Shown in pieces: positions 1 through 6,384 of a DNA stretch of 7,672 bases. The position numbers and the translations under genes are program-made. Source of the DNA: an uncultured Burkholderiales bacterium (GTDB taxonomy: Bacteria; Pseudomonadota; Gammaproteobacteria; Burkholderiales; Burkholderiaceae_C). Where the stretch lies: the NCBI GenBank assembly GCA_903856995.1, contig CAIODK010000060.1, forward strand, positions 1 to 7,672. The letters run 5' to 3'. Position 1 is the first letter of the stretch, and each line of letters begins with the position of its first letter. The notes under the pieces are model-generated. The model was not told where the DNA came from. It did no database searches and saw only the letters and a list, made by a program, of their open reading frames with translations.

Positions 1-31
1 ATGGGGCAAAACGGGTGCGGATTTTGGTCAT
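1..31 (-). CDS. gltX: glutamate--tRNA ligase, N-terminal fragment (partial)
   Basis: The minus strand reads ATG at 31-29 and continues in frame to the window edge as MTKIRTRFAP, followed by an incomplete codon beginning with T (possibly serine). This matches the start of glutamyl-tRNA synthetases, where an RTRFAPSPTG-like stretch leads into the HIGH-type class I signature. The enzyme charges tRNA-Glu with glutamate in the cytoplasm. The gene starts 13 nt after the metZ stop on the same strand, so it is probably the next gene of the folC-to-metZ transcription unit. No strong Shine-Dalgarno sequence precedes it. Only ten residues are visible, so the call rests on a short but characteristic N-terminus and needs the neighbouring sequence to confirm it. 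Confidence 0.72.
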   Translation of the reverse strand, partial: MTKIRTRFAP

Positions 32-44
32 GCGGAAATTGAAA

Positions 45-1256
45 TCAAAGGGTGTCAAGGCCACGCGACAGGTCGGCCTTCAAGTCGTCCAGATGTTCGA
101 GGCCCACGGCCACACGAATCAGGTGTTGTTGGATGCCTGCCGCCAAGCGTTGTTCTTCGGTTAATCGACCGTGCGACGTGCTAGCAGGTTGGGTGATGAT
201 GGTTTTGACATCACCTAAATTGGCTGTGACGGACATCAAGCGCGTGCTGTCAATCACGTGGAAGGCGTTCTTACGACCGTCTGCCGCGGTACTGCCGTGT
301 ACATCAAACCCGACCACAGCACCACCTTTGCCAGACTGTTGTCGCATCGCGAGTTCGTGCTGCGGGTGACTGGGCAAACCGGGGTAGTACACACGCGCAA
401 CTTTGGGGTGTGCTTCAAGCCACTGGGCTAACGCCAAGGCGCGTTGGCATTGGGCTTCCATGCGAATGCCTAGAGTCTCCAAACCCTTCAGGACCACCCA
501 TGCGTTGAAGGGCGACAAGCTCATGCCTGCGCTACGCATGACGGGAATGAAGGTTTGGGTGATCAACGCTTTGCTGCCGCACAAAGCGCCAGCGATCACA
601 CGCCCTTGACCGTCTAAGTATTTGGTGCCCGAGTGGACCACGAGGTCGGCGCCCAAATCAATCGGGCGTTGCAACACCGGCGTGCAAAAACAGTTATCGA
701 CCGCCAACAATGCACCAGCGGCATGCGCGATATCTGCCAAGGCGCGGATGTCGCACACCTCGGTCAAGGGGTTGGTCGGCGTTTCCGCGAACAACAACTT
801 TGTGTTGGGCGTGATGGCGTTTTTCCACTCAGCCAAATCGGTTTGGGAGACAAAACTAGAGGTCACACCAAACTTACCAAACTCCGTGCCAATGAGCTTC
901 ATGGTCGAACCGAACACCGAGCGCGAACACACCACGTGATCGCCACTCTTGAGCAAGCCCATGCACAACAACAACACAGCAGCCATGCCACTGGCGGTGC
1001 CAATGCACGCCTCAGCGCCTTCGAGCGCAGCCAAACGGCGCTCCATGCTGTCGGTGGTGGGGTTGGTGAAGCGCGAATAGATGTACCCATCTTGTTCGCC
1101 CGAGAAACGGCGCGCAGCGGTCTCGCAATCTGGCTGCGTGAAGCTGGACGTCAAATACAAAGCTTCGGAGTTTTCGCCGTACTGGCTTTTGTCCACGGCC
1201 TCGCGCACAGCCAAGGTATCTAGGTGCAAGTTATCTGGCAAAGGATGTTGACTCAT
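45..1256 (-). CDS. metZ: O-succinylhomoserine sulfhydrylase
   Basis: PLP-dependent enzyme of the Cys/Met metabolism (MetB/MetC/MetZ) family, 403 aa. It condenses an activated homoserine ester (O-succinylhomoserine in this subfamily) with sulfide to make homocysteine, the direct-sulfhydrylation route to methionine. Visible features are YSRFTNPT (60-67), whose Tyr/Arg contact the PLP phosphate; SGMAAV (89-94); SRSVFGST (111-118), with Phe where many gamma-lyases have Tyr; AVDNCF with Asp187 against the pyridine nitrogen; and SGTKYLDGQGR with Lys212 as the Schiff-base lysine. The NLGD...TSHGRL region near the C-terminus is also typical. The frame stays open upstream to an ATG at 1337, but those 27 extra residues lie inside purF and do not look like family sequence. 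The ATG at 1256 has a GGAG ten bases upstream and gives the expected N-terminus. It follows purF by 7 nt. Use of the succinyl rather than the acetyl ester is inferred from subfamily resemblance. Confidence 0.95.
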   Translation of the reverse strand: MSQHPLPDNLHLDTLAVREAVDKSQYGENSEALYLTSSFTQPDCETAARRFSGEQDGYIYSRFTNPTTDSMERRLAALEGAEACIGTASGMAAVLLLCMGLLKSGDHVVCSRSVFGSTMKLIGTEFGKFGVTSSFVSQTDLAEWKNAITPNTKLLFAETPTNPLTEVCDIRALADIAHAAGALLAVDNCFCTPVLQRPIDLGADLVVHSGTKYLDGQGRVIAGALCGSKALITQTFIPVMRSAGMSLSPFNAWVVLKGLETLGIRMEAQCQRALALAQWLEAHPKVARVYYPGLPSHPQHELAMRQQSGKGGAVVGFDVHGSTAADGRKNAFHVIDSTRLMSVTANLGDVKTIITQPASTSHGRLTEEQRLAAGIQQHLIRVAVGLEHLDDLKADLSRGLDTL

Positions 1257-1263
1257 ACCAAAA

Positions 1264-2778
1264 TCACTCCGATGGGTTGGGTAAGGCAAGGCGCGAGTTG
1301 TCTTCAGCGCCCTCTTCTTGGTCCACACGCTTGTCATTCAAACGCTGAATGTCGGTGGCGGACACATCGCCCGTCACATAGACGCCGTCAAAGCAAGAGG
1401 CATCAAAGCCGTCAAGCTTGGGCGCATCCGTCGCAGTGGCATCGCGCACGGCCTGCTTCATGGCGTCCACATCTTGATAGATCAAGGCATCGCAACCGAT
1501 GACCTGACGTATTTCATCAATGGTTCGGTTGTGGGCCACCAACTCTTCAGGCGTCGGCATGTCAATGCCATACACGTTGGGGAAGCGCACAGGCGGCGCT
1601 GCGCTGGCCAAATAGACCTTGCGTGCACCCGCATCGCGGGCCATTTGCACGATCTCGCGACTGGTCGTTCCGCGCACGATGGAGTCATCCACCAACAGCA
1701 CGTTGCGGCCTTTGAACTCGCTGACGATCACGTTGAGTTTTTGGCGCACTGACTTTTTACGCACGCCCTGACCCGGCATGATGAAGGTGCGTCCCACATA
1801 ACGGTTTTTCACAAAGCCTTCGCGGTACGGCACACCCAACAAATGCGCCAGTTGTGTGGCACTGGGACGGCTGGACTCGGGGATGGGAATGATCACATCG
1901 ATGTCGCTAGGTGGCACAGTGGACACCACACGTTTGGCCAAGGTCTCACCCAAGTTCAAACGCGCTTGGTACACCGAAATGCCGTCCATCGTTGAGTCAG
2001 GCCGGGCCAGATAGACGTATTCAAAAATGCAAGGCTTCAGCTGCGGTGCTTCAGCGCACTGCATGAAGTGCGCTTGACCAGCGAGGTCAATGAACACGGC
2101 CTCGCCCGGCGCAATGTCGCGCTCGAGCACATGGCCCGTTCCTTCCAAAGCCACCGATTCGCTGGCCACCATGTAGGTGCCATCTTGGCCACGACCAATG
2201 CACAAAGGACGAATGCCGAACGGATCGCGGAAGGCCAACAGGCCGTGGCCTGCGATCATGGAAATCACGGCGTACGAACCTTTGATGCGTTGGTGCACGT
2301 TGCGCACCGACTCAAACATATGGGCGGGGGTGAGTGGCAAGCCTCGCGTGGCTTTGTCAATCTCGTGGGCCAGCACGTTGAGCAAGACTTCAGAGTCGCT
2401 CTCGGTGTTGATGTGGCGGTGGTCCTGCGAGAACAACTCAGATTTCAAAGCGTGTGCGTTGGTCAAGTTGCCGTTGTGAACCAACACCAGTCCGTAAGGT
2501 GCATTCACATAAAAAGGCTGCGCCTCTTCTTCGCTGAACGCATTGCCCGCCGTGGGGTAACGCACTTGACCCAAGCCGTTGTTGCCTGGCAAGGCGCGCA
2601 TGTTGCGCGTGCGAAACACGTCACGCACCATGCCTTTGGCTTTGTGCATAAAAAATTTACGGTCCAGCTGGGTGACGATGCCCGCGGCATCTTGGCCTCG
2701 GTGCTGCAAGAGCAACAAAGCGTCATAAATCAACTGGTTCACTGGTGCGTTGCTTGCAACGCCGACGATGCCACACAT
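1264..2778 (-). CDS. purF: amidophosphoribosyltransferase
   Basis: First committed enzyme of de novo purine synthesis: PRPP plus glutamine gives 5-phosphoribosylamine plus glutamate. It is 504 aa, close to E. coli PurF. The N-terminal class II (Ntn) glutamine amidotransferase domain spans about 1-240. It starts MCGIVGVAS, with Cys2 becoming the N-terminal nucleophile after Met removal, and has QHRGQDAAG (25-33), Arg73, HNGNLTN (101-107) and Asp128 for glutamine binding. There is no propeptide before Cys2. The C-terminal phosphoribosyltransferase domain has IPIPESSRPSA (297-307), the flexible loop around 324-349 and the PRPP-binding motif VDDSIVRGTTS (363-373). No extra cysteines suggest the Fe-S cluster of Bacillus-type enzymes. 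Its ATG overlaps the cvpA stop by one base (TAATG), so translation is probably coupled, and its TGA stop directly follows the GGAG that serves metZ. In E. coli this operon is controlled by PurR; I saw no operator here. Confidence 0.98.
   Translation of the reverse strand: MCGIVGVASNAPVNQLIYDALLLLQHRGQDAAGIVTQLDRKFFMHKAKGMVRDVFRTRNMRALPGNNGLGQVRYPTAGNAFSEEEAQPFYVNAPYGLVLVHNGNLTNAHALKSELFSQDHRHINTESDSEVLLNVLAHEIDKATRGLPLTPAHMFESVRNVHQRIKGSYAVISMIAGHGLLAFRDPFGIRPLCIGRGQDGTYMVASESVALEGTGHVLERDIAPGEAVFIDLAGQAHFMQCAEAPQLKPCIFEYVYLARPDSTMDGISVYQARLNLGETLAKRVVSTVPPSDIDVIIPIPESSRPSATQLAHLLGVPYREGFVKNRYVGRTFIMPGQGVRKKSVRQKLNVIVSEFKGRNVLLVDDSIVRGTTSREIVQMARDAGARKVYLASAAPPVRFPNVYGIDMPTPEELVAHNRTIDEIRQVIGCDALIYQDVDAMKQAVRDATATDAPKLDGFDASCFDGVYVTGDVSATDIQRLNDKRVDQEEGAEDNSRLALPNPSE
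1267..1270 (-). promoter_or_regulatory. ribosome binding site for metZ
   Basis: GGAG on the minus strand lies 10 nt before the metZ ATG at 1256 and directly before the purF TGA stop. It supports the internal ATG over the longer frame starting at 1337, and terminating ribosomes would clear the site, which is compatible with coupling. Confidence 0.5.
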
Positions 2779-3272
2779 TAGGGGAGGTACTTTCCAAAAT
2801 CAGCCGGCAACACCGGCTTCAACACATGCAAAAACTGCTGTAACCATTGCGAACCCTGCGCTTGCTTCCAAGCCTCGGTTTCACGCATGGGCGTCATGCC
2901 CACCAACACGGTGACGGCTAACAAAATCACCACGCCACGTAGCAAGCCAAACAAACTGCCAAGCAATCGATCCAAGGGGCCCAAGCCCACAGCAGAGACC
3001 AACTTCTTAACCAGCCAACTGACCAACACCGTAGCAACTAAAACAGCGATGAACACCACCACAAAACCAGCGGCATAACGCAACATCTGGCTGCTGCCCT
3101 CCATGGGCAACCACGCTGCGGCTAGGGGTGCATACATCTGTGACACATAGAACGCTGCCATCCATCCGACAAGCGACAACACTTCATGCACGATACCGCG
3201 CCACATGCCCAACAGCAACGACAAGCCCAAGACGGCTAGCAGAATCCAATCTACGGCCGTGAACATCTGCAT
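2778..3272 (-). CDS. cvpA: CvpA family inner membrane protein
   Basis: A 164-aa integral membrane protein of the CvpA/colicin V production family, named because E. coli mutants fail to export colicin V. Its molecular role is not settled. Four hydrophobic segments are visible at roughly 7-24, 29-52, 64-87 and 106-127. The first is followed by the family's GMWRGIVHEVLSLVGW-like stretch (22-37), and DRLLGSLFGLLRG (101-113) precedes the last membrane span. The polar C-terminus (about 128-164) is rich in Trp and Gln. The gene lies between the SPOR-domain gene (7-nt gap) and purF (one-base overlap), matching the E. coli order dedD-cvpA-purF. The start is either the ATG at 3272 or the ATG two codons later at 3266; neither has a clear Shine-Dalgarno sequence, so coupling from the upstream gene is likely. 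Confidence 0.92.
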   Translation of the reverse strand: MQMFTAVDWILLAVLGLSLLLGMWRGIVHEVLSLVGWMAAFYVSQMYAPLAAAWLPMEGSSQMLRYAAGFVVVFIAVLVATVLVSWLVKKLVSAVGLGPLDRLLGSLFGLLRGVVILLAVTVLVGMTPMRETEAWKQAQGSQWLQQFLHVLKPVLPADFGKYLP

Positions 3273-3279
3273 CGCGGGC

Positions 3280-3900
3280 TTACAGCGTCAAGACCTGCGG
3301 TTGCAATTGCAACTGCTTGATCTTGCGCGCTACTTTGTCGGCTTCGTCGCGGCTAGTAAAAGGCCCAACGCGCACACGGGTGCGAGCACCCTCTTTGGTT
3401 TGCGCGATGTTGGTGTACGTTTTAATACCTTCTTTTTCGACCTTGGCACGCACTTCGCGAACCTTGGCTTCGTCACTGAAAGCCCCCACTTGCACCACAA
3501 ACCGAGCGCCTGTGTCTTTGCTGTCAGATGGTTTAGCGTCGGACTTGGCTTCGGGCTTGGCTTCAGCCTTGACTTCTGGCTTAGCTTCAGGCACCACTTC
3601 TTCTTTGGCGTCCAAGCCAGCGCCAGCAGACAAGGGCTTTTGCTTGCTGGTATCAACCAAGGGCTTGCTGTTGGCGCGATCTGGGATATCGACCGCAATG
3701 TCTACTGAAACCGGCCGTGGCTGGGTGTCAAACAACAAAGGGAAACCGACCACGCCCAAGACGACCAGCACCGATGCGCCTATCAATCGGTGACGGGCGC
3801 GACGGCGCATGGCGTCTACGCTCTCAGCGGGTGTATTGCTGTGGTTGCCTTGGGACTCGCCAGCGGCTTGACCGGGCAATCGAAACTTGAAAAAAGCCAT
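3280..3900 (-). CDS. SPOR domain-containing membrane protein (DedD-like)
   Basis: Predicted bitopic inner-membrane protein of 206 aa. A basic cytoplasmic N-terminus (1-37, including RRRARHR) leads to one transmembrane helix at about 38-57. A periplasmic linker of low complexity, rich in Lys, Ala, Glu and Pro (about 98-129), follows. A C-terminal SPOR domain covers about 131-206, with RFVVQVGAFSDEAKVREV at its start and TRVRVGPFTSRDEADKV as its second half. SPOR domains bind peptidoglycan lacking stem peptides and bring proteins to the division septum. Position between folC and cvpA is the same as dedD in E. coli, and the architecture agrees, so a role in cell division is a reasonable inference. 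The linker is compositionally biased, so similarity hits there would be uninformative. It starts 12 nt after the folC stop with only a weak purine stretch ahead of the ATG. Confidence 0.92.
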   Translation of the reverse strand: MAFFKFRLPGQAAGESQGNHSNTPAESVDAMRRRARHRLIGASVLVVLGVVGFPLLFDTQPRPVSVDIAVDIPDRANSKPLVDTSKQKPLSAGAGLDAKEEVVPEAKPEVKAEAKPEAKSDAKPSDSKDTGARFVVQVGAFSDEAKVREVRAKVEKEGIKTYTNIAQTKEGARTRVRVGPFTSRDEADKVARKIKQLQLQPQVLTL

Positions 3901-3912
3901 GTGAATGGGGTC

Positions 3913-5256
3913 TCAGGAGCTCAAATGTGGGGCGTCTAAACGGGGTATGCCATTCGCCAAAATACCCCCGACCGTGAAGAACGATCCGAAGACGACAATT
4001 CTATCAGCGGGGTCTGCCGCAGCCACCGCTGCGTCTAGTGCGGCCTGCGGGTGGGCATGGGTGCTGGCTTGCGCGTCTTTGCGGGTGTTGCCAGCCTGCC
4101 AAGTGGCTTTCAGCTGCGCGGCTTTGGCAGCGCGTTCGGTGGGCAAATCAGAAAAGTACCAACGGTCCACCAAGGGGCCCACACGCGCCAGCATGGGCGC
4201 CACATCTTTGTCGGCCATGGCGCCAAACACGGCATGTGTGGTGGGGTAAAAACCCATGGCATCGAGGTTTTCGGTCAAGGCGGCCACGGCGTGCGGGTTG
4301 TGCGCCACATCCAACACCAGAGCGGGTTGCCCTGGGATGATTTGAAAGCGCCCTGGCAGTTCGACCAGCGCCAAACCGTTGCGAATCGCTTGGGCCGTCA
4401 CGGGAATCACGCTGCGCAAGGCCTCAAGCGCCGCCAAGACCCCGCTGGCATTGACCAACTGGTTAGCCCCGCGCAACGCCGGATAGGCCAAACCGCTGTA
4501 ACGACGCCCACGCCCTGCCCAACCCCACTGCTGTTTATCGCCAGTAAAGTTGAAGTCGCGGCCCAACAGCCAAAGATCCGCGCCAATCTCGGTTCCGTGG
4601 TCAATCACGCTTTGCGGTGGCACGGGGTCGCTGATGATGACGGGGCACCCTGTGCGCATGATGCCGGCCTTCTCGCGACCAATGGTTTCGCGGTCGGTGC
4701 CCAAAAAGTCCATGTGGTCGAGGTCGACACTGGTGATCACCGAGCAGGTCGGATCAATCACGTTCACCGCGTCCAAACGCCCGCCCAAGCCCACTTCAAG
4801 AATGGCCACATCCAAGCGCGAGGCTGCCATCAAGCTCAGAATCGCCAAGGTGGTGAACTCGAAGTAAGTAAGCGACACCTCACTGTTCTGGGTTCGTGCA
4901 GCCTCGACACGCTCAAAGTGTGGCAACAGCTCTTCAGGCAAGACGGTCTCGCCATGCACGCGGCAGCGCTCTTGGAAATGCACCAAATGCGGCGAGGTGT
5001 AAACACCGGGGCGGTAACCCGACTCAAGCAAGCAGGCCTCCAACATGGCACAGGTCGAGCCCTTGCCATTGGTGCCAGCCACGGTGATGACGGGGCAGTC
5101 AAACTTCAAACCCATCCGTTCGACAACGGTGCGCACACGCGCCAAGCCCATGTCTATGCTTTTGGGGTGTAAACGCTCGCAATGCGCGAGCCAACTGGCA
5201 AGTGAATTCATCCTTGAATTGTCGCCCACTGCAACAAACAACTCTGTTTGCGGCAT
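3913..5256 (-). CDS. folC: dihydrofolate synthase / folylpolyglutamate synthase
   Basis: Mur-ligase-family enzyme that adds glutamate to dihydropteroate and extends the polyglutamate tail of folates, using ATP. This keeps folate cofactors in the cell. The longest frame is 447 aa, near the family's usual length. Motifs in order: ATP-binding loop TVAGTNGKGSTCAM (58-71), TSPHL (87-91), EVGLGGRLDAVN (154-165), DLDHMDFLG with the metal-ligand His181 (178-186), REKAGIM (194-200) with Lys196 at the position carbamylated in the family, and the C-terminal-domain LDVAHNPHA (315-323). The start is uncertain. The ATG at 5256 has GGGGA six bases upstream. The ATG at 5211 (residue 16) begins MNSLASWLAHCERLHPKSID, which aligns with where family homology starts, but its AAGG touches the ATG. 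The first gene of the minus-strand block, it diverges from an ArsC-like gene. Confidence 0.95.
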   Translation of the reverse strand: MPQTELFVAVGDNSRMNSLASWLAHCERLHPKSIDMGLARVRTVVERMGLKFDCPVITVAGTNGKGSTCAMLEACLLESGYRPGVYTSPHLVHFQERCRVHGETVLPEELLPHFERVEAARTQNSEVSLTYFEFTTLAILSLMAASRLDVAILEVGLGGRLDAVNVIDPTCSVITSVDLDHMDFLGTDRETIGREKAGIMRTGCPVIISDPVPPQSVIDHGTEIGADLWLLGRDFNFTGDKQQWGWAGRGRRYSGLAYPALRGANQLVNASGVLAALEALRSVIPVTAQAIRNGLALVELPGRFQIIPGQPALVLDVAHNPHAVAALTENLDAMGFYPTTHAVFGAMADKDVAPMLARVGPLVDRWYFSDLPTERAAKAAQLKATWQAGNTRKDAQASTHAHPQAALDAAVAAADPADRIVVFGSFFTVGGILANGIPRLDAPHLSS

Positions 5257-5262
5257 GATTCA

Positions 5263-5267
5263 TCCCC
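5263..5267 (-). promoter_or_regulatory. possible ribosome binding site for the long folC start
   Basis: GGGGA on the minus strand sits six bases before the ATG at 5256 and directly abuts the start codon of the divergent plus-strand gene at 5268. It is the main sequence argument for the longer FolC form; conservation of the N-terminus argues for the shorter one. Confidence 0.35.
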
Positions 5268-5636
5268 ATGAACAAAGCAACCATCACCGTTTACGGCATA
5301 CCCAACTGTGGCAGCGTCACAAAAGCCCGCATGTGGCTGGCGGAGCATGGGGTCGACTATGTGTTTCATGATTTCAAAAAACAAGGCGTTCCGCCAGAAG
5401 CCGTCGATTTATGGCTCCAGCATGTGAGCTGGGACGTCTTAGTCAACCGCAAAGGCACCACTTGGCGCAAACTCGACCCCGACCTGCAAGCCAGCGTGAA
5501 GGACAGCGATTCCGCCCGTGCCGTCATGCTGGCTCACGCCAGCGTGATCAAGCGACCCGTGGTGGTCCAAGGCCAAACGGTGATCGTGGGCGTCAACCCA
5601 GAAGCCTGGGCCCGCGTTGTGAGTCAAATGAATTAA
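5268..5636 (+). CDS. ArsC family (Spx/MgsR/YffB-like) reductase
   Basis: Small thioredoxin-fold protein of 122 aa in the ArsC/Spx superfamily, closest in appearance to the YffB-type group. Visible features: beta strand TITVYGIPNC with Cys14 (5-14), then SVTKARMWL (16-24), HDFKKQG (34-40), NRKGTTWRKL (60-69) and IKRPVVVQG (94-102), where Arg96 matches the conserved family arginine. Cys14 is the only cysteine, so the classical multi-cysteine arsenate reductase relay is absent. A glutathione or glutaredoxin-dependent reaction is possible, but the physiological substrate of this group is not established, and arsenate resistance should not be assumed. No arsenic genes lie nearby. It starts 11 bp from the longest folC frame on the other strand and has no clear Shine-Dalgarno sequence. 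I am sure of the family, not of the function. Confidence 0.9.
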   Translation: MNKATITVYGIPNCGSVTKARMWLAEHGVDYVFHDFKKQGVPPEAVDLWLQHVSWDVLVNRKGTTWRKLDPDLQASVKDSDSARAVMLAHASVIKRPVVVQGQTVIVGVNPEAWARVVSQMN

Positions 5637-5701
5637 ATATAGGTTTTACCGTCGCTTTACAGTCACGCACAGACCAAGCACTACACTTCTGCCAAGTCAA
5701 A

Positions 5702-5707
5702 AAGGGA
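5702..5707 (+). promoter_or_regulatory. ribosome binding site for the glycine-zipper gene
   Basis: AAGGGA lies six bases before the ATG at 5714. It fixes this start, which begins a clear signal peptide, against the same frame's extension upstream to 5411 through the ArsC-like gene. Confidence 0.7.
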
Positions 5708-5713
5708 TATCCC

Positions 5714-6268
5714 ATGAAAAAAACCAACATTCAAAACACCTTGCTCGCCGGTCTGATGACCGTGCTGGCCTCCGTCTCGGTTCAAGCCCAAGAAGTGGGC
5801 AAGGTCATCTCGAGCACCCCCATCATTCAACAAGTGGCGGTGCCTCGTCAGGTGTGCAACAACCAACAAGTCGTCACCGAAGGCCAGAAATCTGGTGCAG
5901 GTGCTGCCATGGGCGCAATTGCTGGTGGTGCCATCGGCAACCAAATCGGCAATGGCTCTGGCCGCGCATTGGCCACCATGGCCGGTATCTTTGGCGGCGC
6001 CATCATGGGTGACAAAGTCGAAGGCGGCGGCGCTCCAGAAGTGCGCAACGTCCAAAGTTGCAGCCAACAAATGTTCTACGAGAACCGCACCATGGCTTAC
6101 AACGTCGTGTACGAGTTCGCAGGCAAGCAATACACCGTGCAAATGCCACAAGATCCAGGCCCTACCGTGCGTTTGCAAATCACGCCTATGGCGCCAGCCG
6201 CCAACACAAGCTACGGCAACAGCAACTACGGCAACGTGCCTCCCCCTGGTTCAGCACCTCGCTACTAA
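5714..6268 (+). CDS. glycine zipper 2TM domain protein, secreted
   Basis: Exported protein of 184 aa, probably in the periplasm or associated with the outer membrane. Residues 1-25 form a signal peptide: KK near the N-terminus, a hydrophobic core at about 9-20, and a signal peptidase I site after VQA (23-25). There is no lipobox cysteine, so it is not an obvious lipoprotein. A Gly/Ala-rich region at about 60-102 (for example GAGAAMGAIAGGAIGNQIGN at 61-80, then GIFGGAIMGD at 91-100) forms two glycine-zipper hairpin segments like those of the Rickettsia 17-kDa antigen family. Cys48 and Cys116 flank this region and could pair. The C-terminal part has YNVVYEFAGKQYTVQMPQDPG (129-149) and a Tyr/Asn/Gly/Pro-rich tail. 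Function is unknown; related proteins are linked with envelope integrity. It has its own Shine-Dalgarno sequence and a terminator downstream, so it may be monocistronic or follow the ArsC-like gene. Confidence 0.88.
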   Translation: MKKTNIQNTLLAGLMTVLASVSVQAQEVGKVISSTPIIQQVAVPRQVCNNQQVVTEGQKSGAGAAMGAIAGGAIGNQIGNGSGRALATMAGIFGGAIMGDKVEGGGAPEVRNVQSCSQQMFYENRTMAYNVVYEFAGKQYTVQMPQDPGPTVRLQITPMAPAANTSYGNSNYGNVPPPGSAPRY

Positions 6269-6277
6269 ACCGCCCAA

Positions 6278-6295
6278 CACGCCTCTTTCGGCGTG
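6278..6295 (+). other. small hairpin ahead of the terminator
   Basis: CACGCC (6278-6283) and GGCGTG (6290-6295) pair perfectly around a six-base loop, starting nine bases after the stop codon of the glycine-zipper gene. No T-run follows closely. It may stabilise the 3' end of the mRNA together with the next hairpin. Confidence 0.45.
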
Positions 6296-6305
6296 GTTTG
6301 CATGC

Positions 6306-6328
6306 AAAAGCCGCGCTCAGCGGCTTTT
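6306..6328 (+). terminator. Rho-independent terminator after the glycine-zipper gene
   Basis: AAAAGCCGC (6306-6314) and GCGGCTTTT (6320-6328) form a perfect nine-base-pair stem with a five-base loop. The stem ends in four T and is followed by GTCGTTTT. The position, 38 nt after the stop codon at 6268, fits termination of the upstream gene. The A-run on the left arm would also give a U-tract in the opposite direction, but no minus-strand gene ends here. Confidence 0.82.
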
Positions 6329-6355
6329 GTCGTTTTGAGTCACCTAAAATCTAAC
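6327..6355 (+). promoter_or_regulatory. candidate sigma-70 promoter for ppnP-argG
   Basis: TTGTCG (6327-6332) and TCTAAC (6350-6355) are separated by 17 bases, each matching four of six consensus positions. If the preceding terminator works, a promoter must lie between it and the ppnP start at 6385. This is the best pair I found by eye, but it is weak and overlaps the terminator's end. Confidence 0.22.
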
Positions 6356-6384
6356 GTTTTGCAATTCATACCGAGCCGGACATC

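Noticed and set aside
1257..1337. Extension of metZ upstream by 27 residues, to an ATG inside purF.
   Set aside because: The extra residues overlap the purF C-terminus and do not resemble MetZ, whereas the ATG at 1256 has a GGAG at a usable distance and gives a family-like N-terminus.
2068..2781. A 237-residue open frame on the plus strand opposite the purF N-terminal domain.
   Set aside because: It is the shadow of a well-conserved gene, rich in His, Val and Gln, with no ribosome binding site or family motif.
3514..3610. Repeated GGCTT/GACTT-like units on the plus strand, resembling a DNA tandem repeat.
   Set aside because: They encode the Lys/Ala/Glu/Pro-rich linker of the SPOR protein; the periodicity is codon-level low complexity, not a separate repeat element.
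4051..5172. A 373-residue open frame on the plus strand opposite folC.
   Set aside because: It lies wholly inside folC, which has all its family motifs. The translation is rich in His, Gln, Arg and Gly, as expected from the antisense of GC-biased codons, and shows no recognisable domain.
5214..5242. Possible promoter for the ArsC-like gene, TTGAAT with a 17-base spacer and AACAAC.
   Set aside because: The -10 hexamer matches only three of six positions and lies within or beside folC coding sequence; support is too thin.
5656..5687. Possible promoter for the glycine-zipper gene, TTTACA and TACACT.
   Set aside because: The hexamers look acceptable, but the 20-base spacer is too long for a normal sigma-70 promoter.
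5411..5713. Extension of the glycine-zipper frame upstream by 101 residues, through the ArsC-like gene.
   Set aside because: The ATG at 5714 has a good Shine-Dalgarno sequence and starts a clear signal peptide, which would be internal in the longer form.
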